Shown here: piece by piece, positions 20,695 through 30,780 of the stretch
Layout: each line of letters starts with the position of its first letter
Numbering within the stretch: the first letter of the stretch is position 1
DNA from: Piliocolobus tephrosceles
Taxonomy: Eukaryota; Chordata; Mammalia; Primates; Cercopithecidae
Reading direction: 5' to 3'
Assembly (NCBI RefSeq): GCF_002776525.5
Contig: NC_045449.1
Coordinates: forward strand, 8,105,959-8,169,958
DNA: 64,000 bases
The notes under the pieces: generated by a model
Told to the model about the DNA's origin: nothing
The model's database searches: none
What the model saw: the letters and a program-made list of their open reading frames with translations, nothing else
Position numbers and translations under genes: made by a program

Positions 20695-21840
20695 ATGGAG
20701 CCCATGAGAGACTGCCCGCTGTTCGGGGGCGCCTTTTCCGCCATCCTCCCCACGGGGGCCATTGACGTAAGGTGAGAAGGCCGGGGCGCCCAGGGGCGGC
20801 TGACTGGGTGGGTTGTGGGAAGAGACCGGGGTCAACCAGGGTCTGCCTTGCCTCACTCCAGCGACCTCCGACCGGTCCCGGACAATCAAGAAGTTTTCTG
20901 CCATCCCGTGACGGACCAGAGCCTGATCGTGGAACTTCTCGAGCTGCAGGCCCACGTGCAGGGCGAAGCGGCTGCGCGGTGAGGGAAGGGCCCTGGGCTG
21001 GCCAATGGCAGGGGCGGGGCCGGGGCAGTGGGCGGGACCCGCGGCCGACGGTTAATCTGGGCGGTGAGAACATGCAGGGGCCAGGAGCCAGCCGTGCAAC
21101 TTAAAGATGCTCCCGGGGAGGAGGCCAGAGATGTCCCTTCCTGACCCCGCTTCCCTACTCCAGGTACCACTTTGAGGATGTTGGTGGCGTGCAGGGGGCT
21201 AGAGCTGTCCATGTGGAGTCTGTTCAGCCTCTCGGTTTGGAGAACCTGGCCCTGAGGGGCTGCTGTCAAGAAGCCTGGGTCGTCTCTGGCAAGCAGCAGA
21301 TAGCTAAGGAAAACCAGCAGGTGAGGGCCTGAGAGTGTGCAATGTCCTGGAAGGGCGGTAGCGGGGGCACAGAGATCCAGGTAAGCATGCTGACTCTGAT
21401 CCCCTTAGGTAGCAAAGGATGTGACACTTCATCAGGCCTTGCTGAGGCTGCCCCAGTACCAGACTGATCTCTTGCTCACCTTCAATCAGCCCCCGTAAGG
21501 AGGAAGGAACGGGCGGGTATCTCATGACTGGGTTTCCAGGAGAATCGGGCTGGGAGGGACAGAACAGGGAGACTCACTGGTGGGATCCTCCAAGGAAGCA
21601 GGAGTGGGCCAGAGGTTTGGGGTAACTGATACCCCGGTCCTCTGGAACCGAAATTGGCAATTTCCAAACCTCAGGCCTGGATGATGTTCTCTCTCCATCT
21701 GTTTCCCCACCCCAAGCCCTGACAACAGGTCATCTCTTGGCCCTGAAAATCTGTCACCTCCACCCTGGAGCCTGGGTGACTTTGAACAGCTGGTGACCAG
21801 TCTGACCCTTCATGATCCCAACATCTTTGGTCCCCAGTAA
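20695..21840 (+). CDS. RANGRF: RANGRF (MOG1), Ran guanine nucleotide release factor, complete
   Basis: Small Mog1-fold protein that binds Ran in the nucleus, influences its nucleotide state, and also helps the cardiac sodium channel Nav1.5 reach the plasma membrane. Coding exons are 20695-20771, 20862-20978, 21164-21320, 21409-21494 and 21717-21840, all GT-AG, summing to 561 nt (186 aa plus stop), the human length. The start MEPMRDCPLFGG is chosen because it opens the family N-terminus; the fourth codon is also ATG (Thr in human, from memory). The protein ends in LHDPNIFGPQ. Glu61 and Glu83, positions reported as altered in human Brugada-type arrhythmia, are both Glu here. The gene is convergent with SLC25A35; 551 bp separate the stop codons. 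No damage is seen. Confidence 0.97.
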
Positions 21841-21969
21841 AGGTGCTGAAGCACTGTATGATGTTGCTGAGAACTTGGGGACTCGGTTCTGTGAGGGGGA
21901 AAAGAGGTTGAAAAGAGGGTTTCCTCTCATTTCTTCCCTGTGCATAAACATAGGACAATCCCTCTTCAG

Positions 21970-21975
21970 AATAAA
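21970..21975 (+). terminator. RANGRF: RANGRF polyadenylation signal AATAAA
   Basis: Only canonical AATAAA downstream of the RANGRF stop, 130 bp past it, giving a short 3' UTR. Confidence 0.8.
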
Positions 21976-21989
21976 CTTGCTTTATAATC

Positions 21990-22391
21990 AATATAATCTC
22001 TGTGCCTTTGAATCTAACAAGAGGCCTGGGTCCCGGACACCTGGGAATTGGGTCTCCCAATTCCCTTTGGTTTTGGAGGGAGGACTTTAAAGCTGTTCAT
22101 GGGAGCAGGAGGGACTCAAGGGTGGCAGTGGTGAGAGGGAGGAAATACACTTTGGGATGACTGGTTCAGCCCTGAGACAGGGGTGTGAATTACCCAGGGA
22201 ATGGGTAGGGAAGGTTTAAAGCAACACCCAAGGAAAGAAGGGAAACGCTTGTAGTGTTCAACCCTGAGAACAGATGGGGAGTGGGGTTAGCTGTCCCCCA
22301 TGGATGGATGAAAGGTCAGTCACCAGGACATAGTGGTGGAGGCACAAATGGCCAAGGAGTGCTCATTTGGTGGAGTCTGGGAGAAAGGCTG
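21990..22391 (-). other. Interval between RANGRF and SLC25A35 (probable SLC25A35 3' UTR)
   Basis: Holds no repeat. On the minus strand no AATAAA is present; a TATAAA variant lies at 21986-21981. SLC25A35 would have to end in or beyond this interval. Confidence 0.45.
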
Positions 22392-25300
22392 TTATTTAGT
22401 GTATGTGTAGTAGAGGGAGCGCAGCTGGTCCCAGAAGAAGAGGGAGAGGATGGTGTGGGGGCCGAGGCGGAAGTAGGAGGCACCTATACCCTTGTACATG
22501 CCAAAAATGCCCTCGGTCCGAGCTGTCTGCAGCAGAGCGTCCAGTATCCCCCGGTACATGAGGCCCTGAGAGCATGTCAGAGAGGGAGGGAGAGCAAGAG
22601 AAGGAGTTTGTCAGAGCCCACCAGGGGCAGCTCCTCCACAGGCTGCATTTCAGGCTATCCCACCTGCACCCGCAATCTGCCTCCCCGAACCCCTGCTTCC
22701 CTGCCTGCATCCCAGAGCACTTCCTTACCTTGCCCTGTGCATCTGTGGGCTGGTTGTAGAGCCTTGTGCAGGCCACATCAAAGGGTGCCATGGCCAAGAC
22801 CACTGCAATGCCACTCACCATGGCAGCCACTAGAGCCAACTTCCAGCTCTGAGGAGGAAAGATCTAAGGGGGTAGAGAGGAAGAGCATTGTCAACCAGCC
22901 AACCATTCCACCCCAAAGACAGGACAGTCCCTGCCCTGGGGACACAGATGCTGGTAACTCGGGGAGCTTCCATTGCACCAGTTATAACAGTGCAAAAACA
23001 CTGAGAAGGTAGAAGGCCAGGGTACCCTGAAGGCTCAGGTACCCCTTCTGGGAGGAAGTGACAAGAGAACTGCGGGAAGGGTCTAAAGAGTCAGTGACTT
23101 CCAAGCCCTCCTGCCACTCCCTCACCTTTGAATGTGGGGCACCATCCCCTCCAGGGCCCAGTGCAGCTTGCCCTCCCCTTCCCCTCCTTCCCGAAACAGA
23201 CCCACCCATTTCCCAGGCAGTACCTCCCACTGGCTCAGGAGGTCCTTGGTGGATGAGAAGGTGCACAGCTGGGTGGAGGAACCGATGATAACTCGGGGCA
23301 GGCCGCCCAGAGCCCCACGCCACAACCCCACCAGACCATGTTTCTGGCCAATCTCGGTTAGCGCCTGAAACATGCCCTAGTGTGGGGAAGACCAGGGGGT
23401 GGGGTTCAGACAGCCCAGCTTCAGGGGCTGCCATCCTAACACTGCCAAGGATGGGTACTTAATAGGAACCTGTCGTCCAGACAACCAGTTCAATGTGGGC
23501 TTAGAGCCAGAATGGGGCCCTTGGTTGTCTAGTCACCCCACTGTTCCCTCCCTGGGCTCCCAAGAACTGGGGTGGGATGCATGGAAGTGAGGGCATTCAC
23601 TGGTCAGGAGAAACAGGGGCAGAAAATCAGAGGAACTGGAATACATATTGGAAAGAGGCGTTGGGCGTGGTGGCTCATGCCTGTAATCCTAGCACTTTGG
23701 GAGGCCAAGGTGGGTGGATCACCTGAGGTCAGGAGTTTGAGACTAGCCTGGCCAATGTGGTGAAACCCCATCTCTATTAAAAATACAAAAATTGCCGGGT
23801 GCAGCGGCTCATGCCTGTAATCCCAGCACTTTGGGAGGCCGAGGCGGGCGGATCACAAGTTCAGGAGTTCGAGACCAGCCTGACCAACATGGTGAAACCC
23901 CGTCTCTACTAAAAATACAAAAATTAGCTGGACGTGGTGGCACATGGCTATAATCCCAGCTACTCAACAGGCTGCAGCAGGAGAATCACTTGAACTCGGC
24001 AGGCAGAGGTTGCAGTGAGCCGAGGCCATGCCACTGCACTCCAGCCTGGGCAACAGAGTGAGACTCTGTCTCAACAAAACAAAACAAAATTTAGCTGGGT
24101 GTGGTGGTGCACACCTGTAGTCCCAGCTACTTGGGAGGCTGAGGCAGGAGAATCGCTTGAACCTGGGAGGCGGAGGTTGCAGGGAGCTGAGATCGTGCCA
24201 CTGCACTTCAGCCTGGGCAACAGAGCGAGACTCCGTCTAAAAAAAAAAAAAAAAAAGAAAAGAGGGTCTGGGTAGGCTCCAGGGGCAAAATGGGACAGAA
24301 CCAATGGGTTGAGCAGAGCAGCGGCTGGGATTGGAGCTGTTGGGTACAGGCAGAAAGCTAGGGGAAAAGAGAAAGGATGATCAGGGACTTTGGCAGACTT
24401 GGGAACTCTCACCTGATGCTTATACTGGTGCCCTACAGCAATTTCTGAGGCTGCCTGTGCCTGCAGATGTGTCTTCACCTGCGAACAAGAGAGTATCATA
24501 GCCTATGCCCCAGTGGCCATCGTCCTACCTCAGAACCAAATGTCTGACCCCCTCACATTTCCTCTAGGGTGTTCAGCAATGAATATCCTCTTATTCTGAT
24601 AATTATTGTTGTTCCTACTTAACAAATTGGTTAACAAAAAGACTGTCTCTAGGCTCCAGCTGCGAGAGGATGGATCTCCCAGCACTGCAAGACACCCCAC
24701 CCCCTTCATATCCTTCTTCCTTGGGGCTAGCAGTTGGGGGTGGAGTGGCTGGAGAATGGCAATATTTCCTTAGGCATGTTAGGCAAGACCTGGGTGTCCA
24801 GCCTCTCATGCCAGCTCCCATTCCCAGACCGGATCTCCAGCCACCCCTTCTATCAGGCTCCCCATCAGACTCTGGGCAAAACTTGCTCTCTAGCCCCCAC
24901 TCCCCATAAAGGTATCTAGTTGACTTTGGAGAGACCACTGTCCCTGAAACTCAAACCCTGCGAATGAGACCAGACTGCCTCTGCTACAGGACGTACTACT
25001 TCCCAGTCTCCTTTGCTCTGAGGAGCACTAAGCAGGGCCTAGTCCTAGCAATAAACAGCTGTGTGACCTTGAGTGGATCACTTCCCCTCTCTGGGCCTCA
25101 GGCTCTTGACCTTTCACCTATATCAGATAACTCAAAGGGGCAGACGTTGAGATTGTTAATTCTGTAATAACCAGGATCTTCCTGATCCCTACACTCCCTG
25201 ACGTATGTTAAATTCCTTATCCTCCCCTTCACAAATCCAACCTCAATATCAACACATAATAATAAAAACAATGCTACCAAATGCTTACTCTCTGCCAGGA

Positions 25301-26369
25301 TTCGCACTAATGCTTCCATGTCTGCCGCATTTGTGTCCCTCCATCCTCCCAATAATCACACAGAAAGGCCACTACAATTATTACCATTTTACAGATGTAG
25401 CAACTGAAGCTCACCAACTAGTAATTTTCAAAGCCAGGACTTTAGTTCCAGAAAGGTTGATTCCAAAGCCCATAATCTTTTTTTTTTTTTTTTTTTTGAG
25501 ACAGAGTCTTGCCCTGTCGTCCAGGAGTGTAGTGGCGTGATCTCGGCTCACTGCAAGCTCTGCCTCCCAGGTTCACACAATTCTCCTGCCTCAGCGTCCC
25601 GAGTAGCTGGGACTACAGGGGCCTACCACCACGCCCGGCTAATTTTTTGTATTTTTTAGTAGAGACGAGGTTTCACCGTGTTAGCCAGGATGGTCTGGAT
25701 CTTCTGACCTCGTGATCCTCCCGCCTTGGCCTCCCAAAGTGCTGGGATTACAGGCGTGAGCCACGGTGACTGGCTCCATAGTCAATAATCTTAATCGATA
25801 CATTCAATCGTGTCCATCAGATGGGTGTGTATAGGGCAGGTCAGAAGACTCCAAAGCCTACCAGCTCTTTCCTGATGCCTTTCCCTGCTTGCAGTGGGGT
25901 AGCACCCTGCCACCTATGCCCTTGGGAAAGGCCAGGCTCCTATTCTACAACAAGGATCTGCCCTGAAGGTCCCAGGCAAGAATCCTCTTCTTACCATGTA
26001 GATGGGGCTCCCCAAGTAGGCTCCCATGACCCCAGCCATGGCCCCAGCCACTGCGCTGCGGGCAGGACTGTGGGTGCCTTCGGCTGTGTGCAGGTAGCCC
26101 CCAGCCTCAGCCAGTCCATAGGTGCCCAGTCGGATGCCATTCATCAGGAACTGGTATAAGAGGGCGGGGGCCAGGCCTTTCTGCAGGGCAGCCAGGCCAT
26201 CCACCTTGCCGATGGTGATGAACGCATGGAAGACATTTCGGTAGTGCCGCTGGTATGTGCCAGGGGCCTGCAGTTCTCCCTGCAACTGCATCCTGGTCTT
26301 CACCACCTCCAGGGGATTGGTGAATACACAGGCCCCGCAGGCTGCCAGGCCACTCATCAAGAAGTCCAT
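22392..26369 (-). CDS. SLC25A35: SLC25A35, mitochondrial carrier family member, complete
   Basis: Orphan solute carrier of the mitochondrial inner membrane. Minus-strand coding exons, in order, are 26369-25995, 24478-24413, 23376-23224, 22863-22729 and 22565-22392; they give 125+22+51+45+57 codons, 300 aa, equal to human. The start MDFLMSGLAACG opens the first transmembrane helix. The three carrier repeats are visible. Signature motif one is canonical (PLEVVK, residues 19-24). In repeat two the acidic residue is Tyr (PIYMVK, 122-127, split by the first coding intron). In repeat three the basic residue is Cys (PFDVAC, 225-230). The C-terminus reads LRSLYYTYTK (human TDTK, from memory). Introns hold Alus and MIRs. 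The substrate is unknown; relation to the SLC25A34/oxaloacetate-carrier branch is from family knowledge. Confidence 0.96.
23657..24258 (+). mobile_element. Alu nested inside Alu (SLC25A35 intron)
   Basis: An outer left arm (23657-23793) is followed by a complete Alu (23794-24088) and then the outer right arm (24089-24258, A tail). Insertion was at the outer mid-A linker. Antisense to SLC25A35. Confidence 0.9.
25045..25170 (+). mobile_element. MIR
   Basis: CAGCTGTGTGACCTTGAGTG then CTCTCTGGGCCTCAGG, the MIR core, in an SLC25A35 intron. Confidence 0.75.
25255..25478 (-). mobile_element. MIR, antisense
   Basis: AATTATTACCATTTTACAGA and GCAACTGAAGCTCACCAACT are the MIR core in reverse. Followed immediately by an Alu. 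Confidence 0.75.
25480..25777 (-). mobile_element. Alu (Y-like), antisense
   Basis: T22 head, GAGACAGAGTCTTGCCC, ends GAGCCACGGTGACTGGC. Sense relative to SLC25A35 transcription, making an inverted pair with the nested Alus at 23.7-24.3 kb. Confidence 0.92.
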
Positions 26370-26599
26370 GGTGGGATAACTGTAGCAGGGACTGGCCCAA
26401 GAGTAAGAAAGTAAAAATGGGCGTCAGAAAGCGGGGTTGGAAGACAGGGGAAGGCCTGTTTCAGCAGTACAGGCTGCAGAAGGTAAGAATTTAGGTTTGC
26501 AGTCAAGTGTGTCAGGGTCAAATGTCAAGTCGTCAAATGGAAGTGGTCAGCTGGAATTTGGGAGTCAGGAGCTGGCAAGCAGGGAAGAGACAGAAATCT

Positions 26600-27320
26600 A
26601 GGAGATTCTGGTGAGAAGCTTATGGCAGGACCCTCTGAGGTCAAGGAGGGGCAAAAGACAGAAGGTGGCAGGTGGGATGGCTCAGGATGGCGGCCGACGG
26701 GGGCGGGGGAGTAGAGGAGGGAACCGCGGAGCTGGGAGATGGAAGCCAGGCAGGCAGGAAAAAGAAAGCCAGCAGGTTAGAGAAGAAAAGGATCCGGGAG
26801 AAAAGCCGGTGATTTCCTCGAGCCAGCAACGAGATCTGGATCCGAGAAAGAAGTCAGGACCCAGGCAGCCACCGGAGGTCGCAGCAACTTCAACCCTGGG
26901 TACCCTGCGGAGGCCGGGCAGCCACACTCCTGCCACTGGAGCGCTGGGCCAATGGGGAGCCTTCGAGAGCCGCAGCCGAGGCCCTCAGCCAGTCAGCGCT
27001 GAGCCGGCTCCGCGGCCAATGGGAGGAGCTCTCGGCGCTCTGGTCCCCGGAATCAGCCGAAGGCAGTTGGAATTAACTCTCCCTGCCCCGTGACCAGCGC
27101 TTGGCCGGCTCCGGAAACTCCCAGGCTCCGGAAAGGAGGCCTGGGACGCGGAGGTTTTGTCATTGGCAGGAAAGAGACCTGGGTTCCCGATCGAACACAG
27201 AGGCTGAGCGCAGCGGTTCCCCATTGGGGTGCTGGGACCGCCCCTCGGGTGGGCGGAGGGCTCCCTTCTTTAGCTTCCTACCCCGGGTTGTGACCGGGTG
27301 GGGTCACCTAAGTTCAGGTC
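26600..27320. promoter_or_regulatory. SLC25A35: CpG-rich SLC25A35 promoter region with four CCAAT boxes
   Basis: GC-rich, CpG-containing block upstream of the SLC25A35 start. CCAAT occurs at 26949-26953 and 27016-27020, and ATTGG at 27162-27166 and 27223-27227. The two orientations and lack of TATA fit a dispersed, possibly bidirectional promoter. Non-coding first exon(s) of SLC25A35 probably lie here but cannot be placed. A small plus-strand ORF at 26687-26812 lies within it (see findings). Confidence 0.6.
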
Positions 27321-27527
27321 CACGCCATGCTTGGTGCCGGCGCCCGGAGAGCCCGGAAGCCGCGGACCGGCCTGAGCAGGGAGAGGGACACACCTGTGCT
27401 GCGGAGCCAGTCTCCTGAGGCTGCACCAGGTGGTGCAGCAGGTTCTAGCTCCGGGGCGTGGCTGGCCGCGGGCGCCGAGGGTGGGAGGCCTGAAAGATGG
27501 AGGAAGGAACTTGGTTAAATCCTTAGG

Positions 27528-27829
27528 CTTTTTTTCTTTTCTTTTCTTTTTCTTTGAAACGGAGTCTCGCTCTGTCGCCCAGGCTGGAGTTCAGTGGCGC
27601 GATCTCAGCTTACTGCAAGCTTCGCCTCCCAGGTTCACGCCATTCTCCTGGCTCAGACTCCCTAGTAGCTGGGACTACAGGCGCCTGCCACCACGCCCGG
27701 CTAATTTTTTGTATTTTTAGTAGAGACCACGTGTTAGACCAGGATAGTCTCGATCTCCTGACCTTGTGATCCGCCCGCCTCGGCCTCCCAAAGTGTTGGG
27801 ATTACAGGCGTGAGCCACCGCGCCCGGCC
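27528..27829 (-). mobile_element. AluY, antisense
   Basis: (CTTTT)n head, GAAACGGAGTCTCGCTC, ends GCCACCGCGCCCGGCC. Confidence 0.9.
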
Positions 27830-27861
27830 AAGATTTCATCGTTGTTTTAAATCTTGAATTC

Positions 27862-28000
27862 GTGTTGGGTGCGGTGGCTCACCTGTAATTCCAGCACTTT
27901 GAGTGGCTGAGGCAGGAGGATTGCTTGAGCCCTCGGAGTTCGCGACCCACTTGGGCAAAATGGTGAAATCCTCTTTCTAAAAAAGAAGATTAAAAAAAGA
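27862..28000 (+). mobile_element. Free left Alu monomer
   Basis: Single arm GTTGGGTGCGGTGGCTCACC to TTTCTAAAAAAGAAGATT. Confidence 0.78.
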
Positions 28001-28008
28001 GATACAAG

Positions 28009-28304
28009 CTGGGCGCAGGGGCTCACGCATGTAATCTCAGCACTTTGGGAGGCCGAGGCGGGCATATTATGAGGTCAAGAGATCAAGACTATCCTGGCCA
28101 ACATGATGAAACCCCATCTCTACGAAAAATACAAAAATTAGCTGGGCATGGTGGCTCATGCCTGTATTCCCAGCTACTCAGGAGGCTGAGACAGGAGAAT
28201 CTCTTGAACCCAGGAGGCAGAGGTTACAGTGAGCCGAGATGGCGCCTCTGCACTCCAACCTAGTGACAGAGCGAGACTGTCAAAAAAAAAAAAAAAAAAA
28301 AAAA
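28009..28304 (+). mobile_element. Alu with long A tail and (GA)n
   Basis: GCTGGGCGCAGGGGCTCACG to A25, then (GA)n to 28322. AGAGATACA flanks both sides (28000-28008 and 28317-28325). Confidence 0.9.
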
Positions 28305-28433
28305 AAGAGAGAGAGAGAGAGATACAGTGGATGCTTTATTCACATTTCATTGGTTTTTGCTCAAAGTCCTTTTTCTGTTCCAGAATCCCATCCAGGATAC
28401 CAAGTTACATTGAATTGTCATGTCTGTAGCTCC

Positions 28434-28935
28434 TGTTTTTTTTCCAATCTTATCCAGGCTGGAGTGCAATGGTTGATCTCCGCTCACTGCAACCTCTGTC
28501 TCCTGGGTTCAAGCGATTCTCCAGCCTCAGCCTCCTGATATAACATTTTTCTTTTTTTCCCCTTTCCATATTGTACATTTTGGAAGGAAATCACTAAGCA
28601 CAGTTCACATTAAAGAATACATACTATCAACATGACTTGATACATACTATCAACATGACTCATCACTGTTGATATTGACCTTGATCATCCGGCTGAGGTG
28701 GCATTTGTCAGTTTTTCCCATTATAACATTATTCTTTTTTTTTTTTTTAAATGGAGTTTCAGTCTGTCGCCCAGGCTGGAGTGCAGTGGCGTGATCTCAG
28801 CTCACCGAAACTCCACCTCCCAGGTTCAAGCAATTATCTGCCTCAGCCTCCCAATATAACATTTTTCTTTTTTTCCCCTTTCCATATTGTACATTTTGGA
28901 AGGAAGTCACCAAGCACAGTTCACATTAAAGAAGT
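28434..28935. repeat. 316-bp tandem duplication including a truncated antisense Alu
   Basis: ATATAACATTTTTCTTTTTT at 28538 recurs at 28854, followed both times by CCCCTTTCCATATTGTACAT and onward for about 80 bases. Upstream of each copy an antisense Alu stops at the same base (CCTCAGCCTCC). The copies have diverged modestly. Confidence 0.9.
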
Positions 28936-28942
28936 AGGAAGT

Positions 28943-29230
28943 GGCCGGGCGCGGTGGCTCAAGTCTGTAATCCCAGCACTTTGGGAGGCCGAGACGGGCG
29001 GATCACGAGACGGGCGGATCACGAGGTCAGGAGATCGAGACCATCCTGGTTAACACAGTGAAACCCCGTCTCTACTAAAAAATACAAAAAACTAGCCGGA
29101 CGAGGTGGCGGGCGCCTGAGGCAGGAGAATGGCGTGAACCCGGGAGGCGGAGCTTGCAGTGAGCTGAGATCAGGCCACTGCACTCCAGCCTGGGCGACAG
29201 AGCGCGACTCTGCCTCAAAAAAAAAAAAAA
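28943..29230 (+). mobile_element. AluY (monkey-type) with internal duplication and deletion
   Basis: GAGACGGGCGGATCAC is present twice in tandem. Later GGCGGGCGCCTG jumps to AGGCAGGAGAATGG. Target duplicate AAGTAGGAAGT at 28932-28942 and 29231-29241. Confidence 0.92.
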
Positions 29231-29292
29231 AAGTAGGAAGTTATGCCTCTCCCTCCTTGAAAGGGGAGTATATAAATACATTATTTGGAAGT

Positions 29293-29586
29293 TATTTTAT
29301 TTTTGAGATGGAGTCTTACTCTGTTGTCCAGACTGGAGTGCAATGGCACGATCTCGGCTCACTACAACATCTGCCCCCCGGGTTCAAGTGATTCTCCTGC
29401 CTAAGCCTCCCGAGTAGCTGGGAATACAGGCAGTCACCACCATGCCCAGCTAATTTTTGTATTTTTAGTAGAGACAGGATTTCACCATGTTGGCCAGGTT
29501 GGTCTCAAACTCCTGACCTCAGATGATCCCCCCGCCTCAGCCTCCCAAAGTGCTGGGATTACAGCTGTGAGCCACCACGCCCGGTC
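29293..29586 (-). mobile_element. Alu, antisense
   Basis: TTATTTTATTTTTGAGATGG to CACCACGCCCGGTC, splitting the old L1. Confidence 0.9.
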
Positions 29587-29781
29587 TGGAGTTCTTTCAT
29601 ATGAGATATCCCCTATTATTTATTCAACCATTTATTTAATTGGGATGGACTCATGGACATTTATACTTTGAGTTATAATCCAATATACTTCATATTTATT
29701 TTCTAGCTAATTTCATTCTAGCTTTGGCCTTTGAGAGCTCTTTCCGTTGGTTCCTGTGTCTCTTTAGCATACCCCCATCAA

Positions 29782-30106
29782 TTTTTTTTTGCACACAAAA
29801 GTTTTTAGTTTATTAATGTTCTCGTGAAAAATTCACAATGGCCACAGATGTTATTGTAGCATCTTTACTCCTTCAGCTTTTTGCCAGCACCAACACTGTC
29901 CTTTGCAGTCCCCCTGACTTTCTTCATTCTGGTCTTGTGTTCCTTTCATTGCTTTCTTGAGGTCTTTTTCTTCTCATCCAGGCCATGTCTTGCAAGTCAG
30001 CATTTGGGTTTATTTTTCTCTGCATAATCCAGTGAACCATAAATCATGCCAAAGCCAGTTGCCTTGCCACCACCAAAATGAGTTCTGAATCCAAATACAA
30101 AGATGA
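29782..30106 (-). pseudogene. RPS24: Processed RPS24 pseudogene, 5'-truncated
   Basis: Reverse-strand translation gives IFVFGFRTHFGGGK, then ATGFGMIYGSLDYAEKNKPK, TGA, LARHGLDEKKKTSRKQ, TGA, and GTAKDSVGAGKKLKE with a stop at 29867-29865. This is the C-terminal two thirds of ribosomal protein S24. Two Arg codons have become TGA. AATAAA (reverse of 29809-29814) and a T9 run at 29782-29790 are the copied polyadenylation signal and tail. The 5' part is missing; an Alu begins just past the break at 30109. The parent exons are contiguous here, so it is a retrocopy. Confidence 0.93.
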
Positions 30107-30108
30107 GG

Positions 30109-30350
30109 CCAGGCGTGGTGGCTCACGCCTATAATCCCAGCACTTGGGAAGGCACAGGCAGGCAGATAACCTGAGGTCAGGAGTTTGAGACAAGCCTGGC
30201 CAACATGGTGAAACCCTATCTCTACTAAAACTATAAAAATTAGCCGGGCACAGTGGCATGCACCTGTAATCCCAGCTACTCGGGAGGCTGAGGCAGGAGA
30301 ATCACTTGAACTGGGGAGGCGGAGGTTACAAAAAAAAAAAAAAAAAAACC
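30109..30350 (+). mobile_element. Alu truncated at its 3' end
   Basis: Body stops at GGAGGCGGAGGTTAC and passes straight into A20, lacking the last 60 or so bases of the right arm. Confidence 0.88.
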
Positions 30351-30354
30351 CAAA

Positions 30355-30780
30355 AATGTTTAATTAAGCCCAAGGTCGCCTAGATTTTCTCCTATGTTTT
30401 CTTCTAGAAGCTTTATAGTTTTACTTTTTACATTTAGATCTATGATCCATTTTGAGTTAATTTTTGTAAACTATGTGAGGTCTGGGTTTGGTTTCTTCTT
30501 CCTCCTCCTCCTCTCTTCTTTTTCTACTTCTTTTTCTCCTTCTTCTTCTTCCTCTTCCTCCTCTTCTTCTTCCTTCTTTCTTCTTCTTCTTTTTCTTCCT
30601 TCTTCTTTCTTCTTCTTCCTTTGGTCCTTTGTAAAAAATCTGTTTTCTATATTTGTGTGGCTCGATTTCTGGGCCGTCTCTTCTGTTCCCTTGATCTGTG
30701 TGTCTAGTCTTTGACCAATATCATGCTGTCTTGATTTATTGTAGGCTGTTATCATTTTTTCCTGGATGTCAGTGTCCTGA
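30355..30780 (-). mobile_element. L1 ORF2/3' region fragment
   Basis: GCCCAAGGTCGCCTAGATTT, CTATGATCCATTTTGAGTTA and ACCAATATCATGCTGTCTTG are familiar L1 sequence in reverse. A pyrimidine tract replaces part of it. Confidence 0.75.
30491..30621. repeat. (TTC)n/(CCT)n polypyrimidine tract, 130 bp
   Basis: Almost pure T/C on the plus strand with TTC, TCC and TTTC units, embedded in the L1 fragment. Glu/Lys/Arg-rich minus-strand frames here are artefacts. Confidence 0.93.

Larger units (their letters stand above)
28540..29781 (-). mobile_element. Old L1 (L1M-type) 3' fragment, interrupted
   Basis: GATATTGACCTTGATCATCC, TATTTATTCAACCATTTATT, GGTTCCTGTGTCTCTTTAGC and CATACCCCCATCA are recognisable L1M tail sequence in reverse. 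Alus at 28943 and 29293 and a retrocopy at 29782 interrupt it. Confidence 0.6.

Noticed and set aside
22254..23012. 252-codon plus-strand frame
   Set aside because: Antisense shadow of the last SLC25A35 exons and introns.
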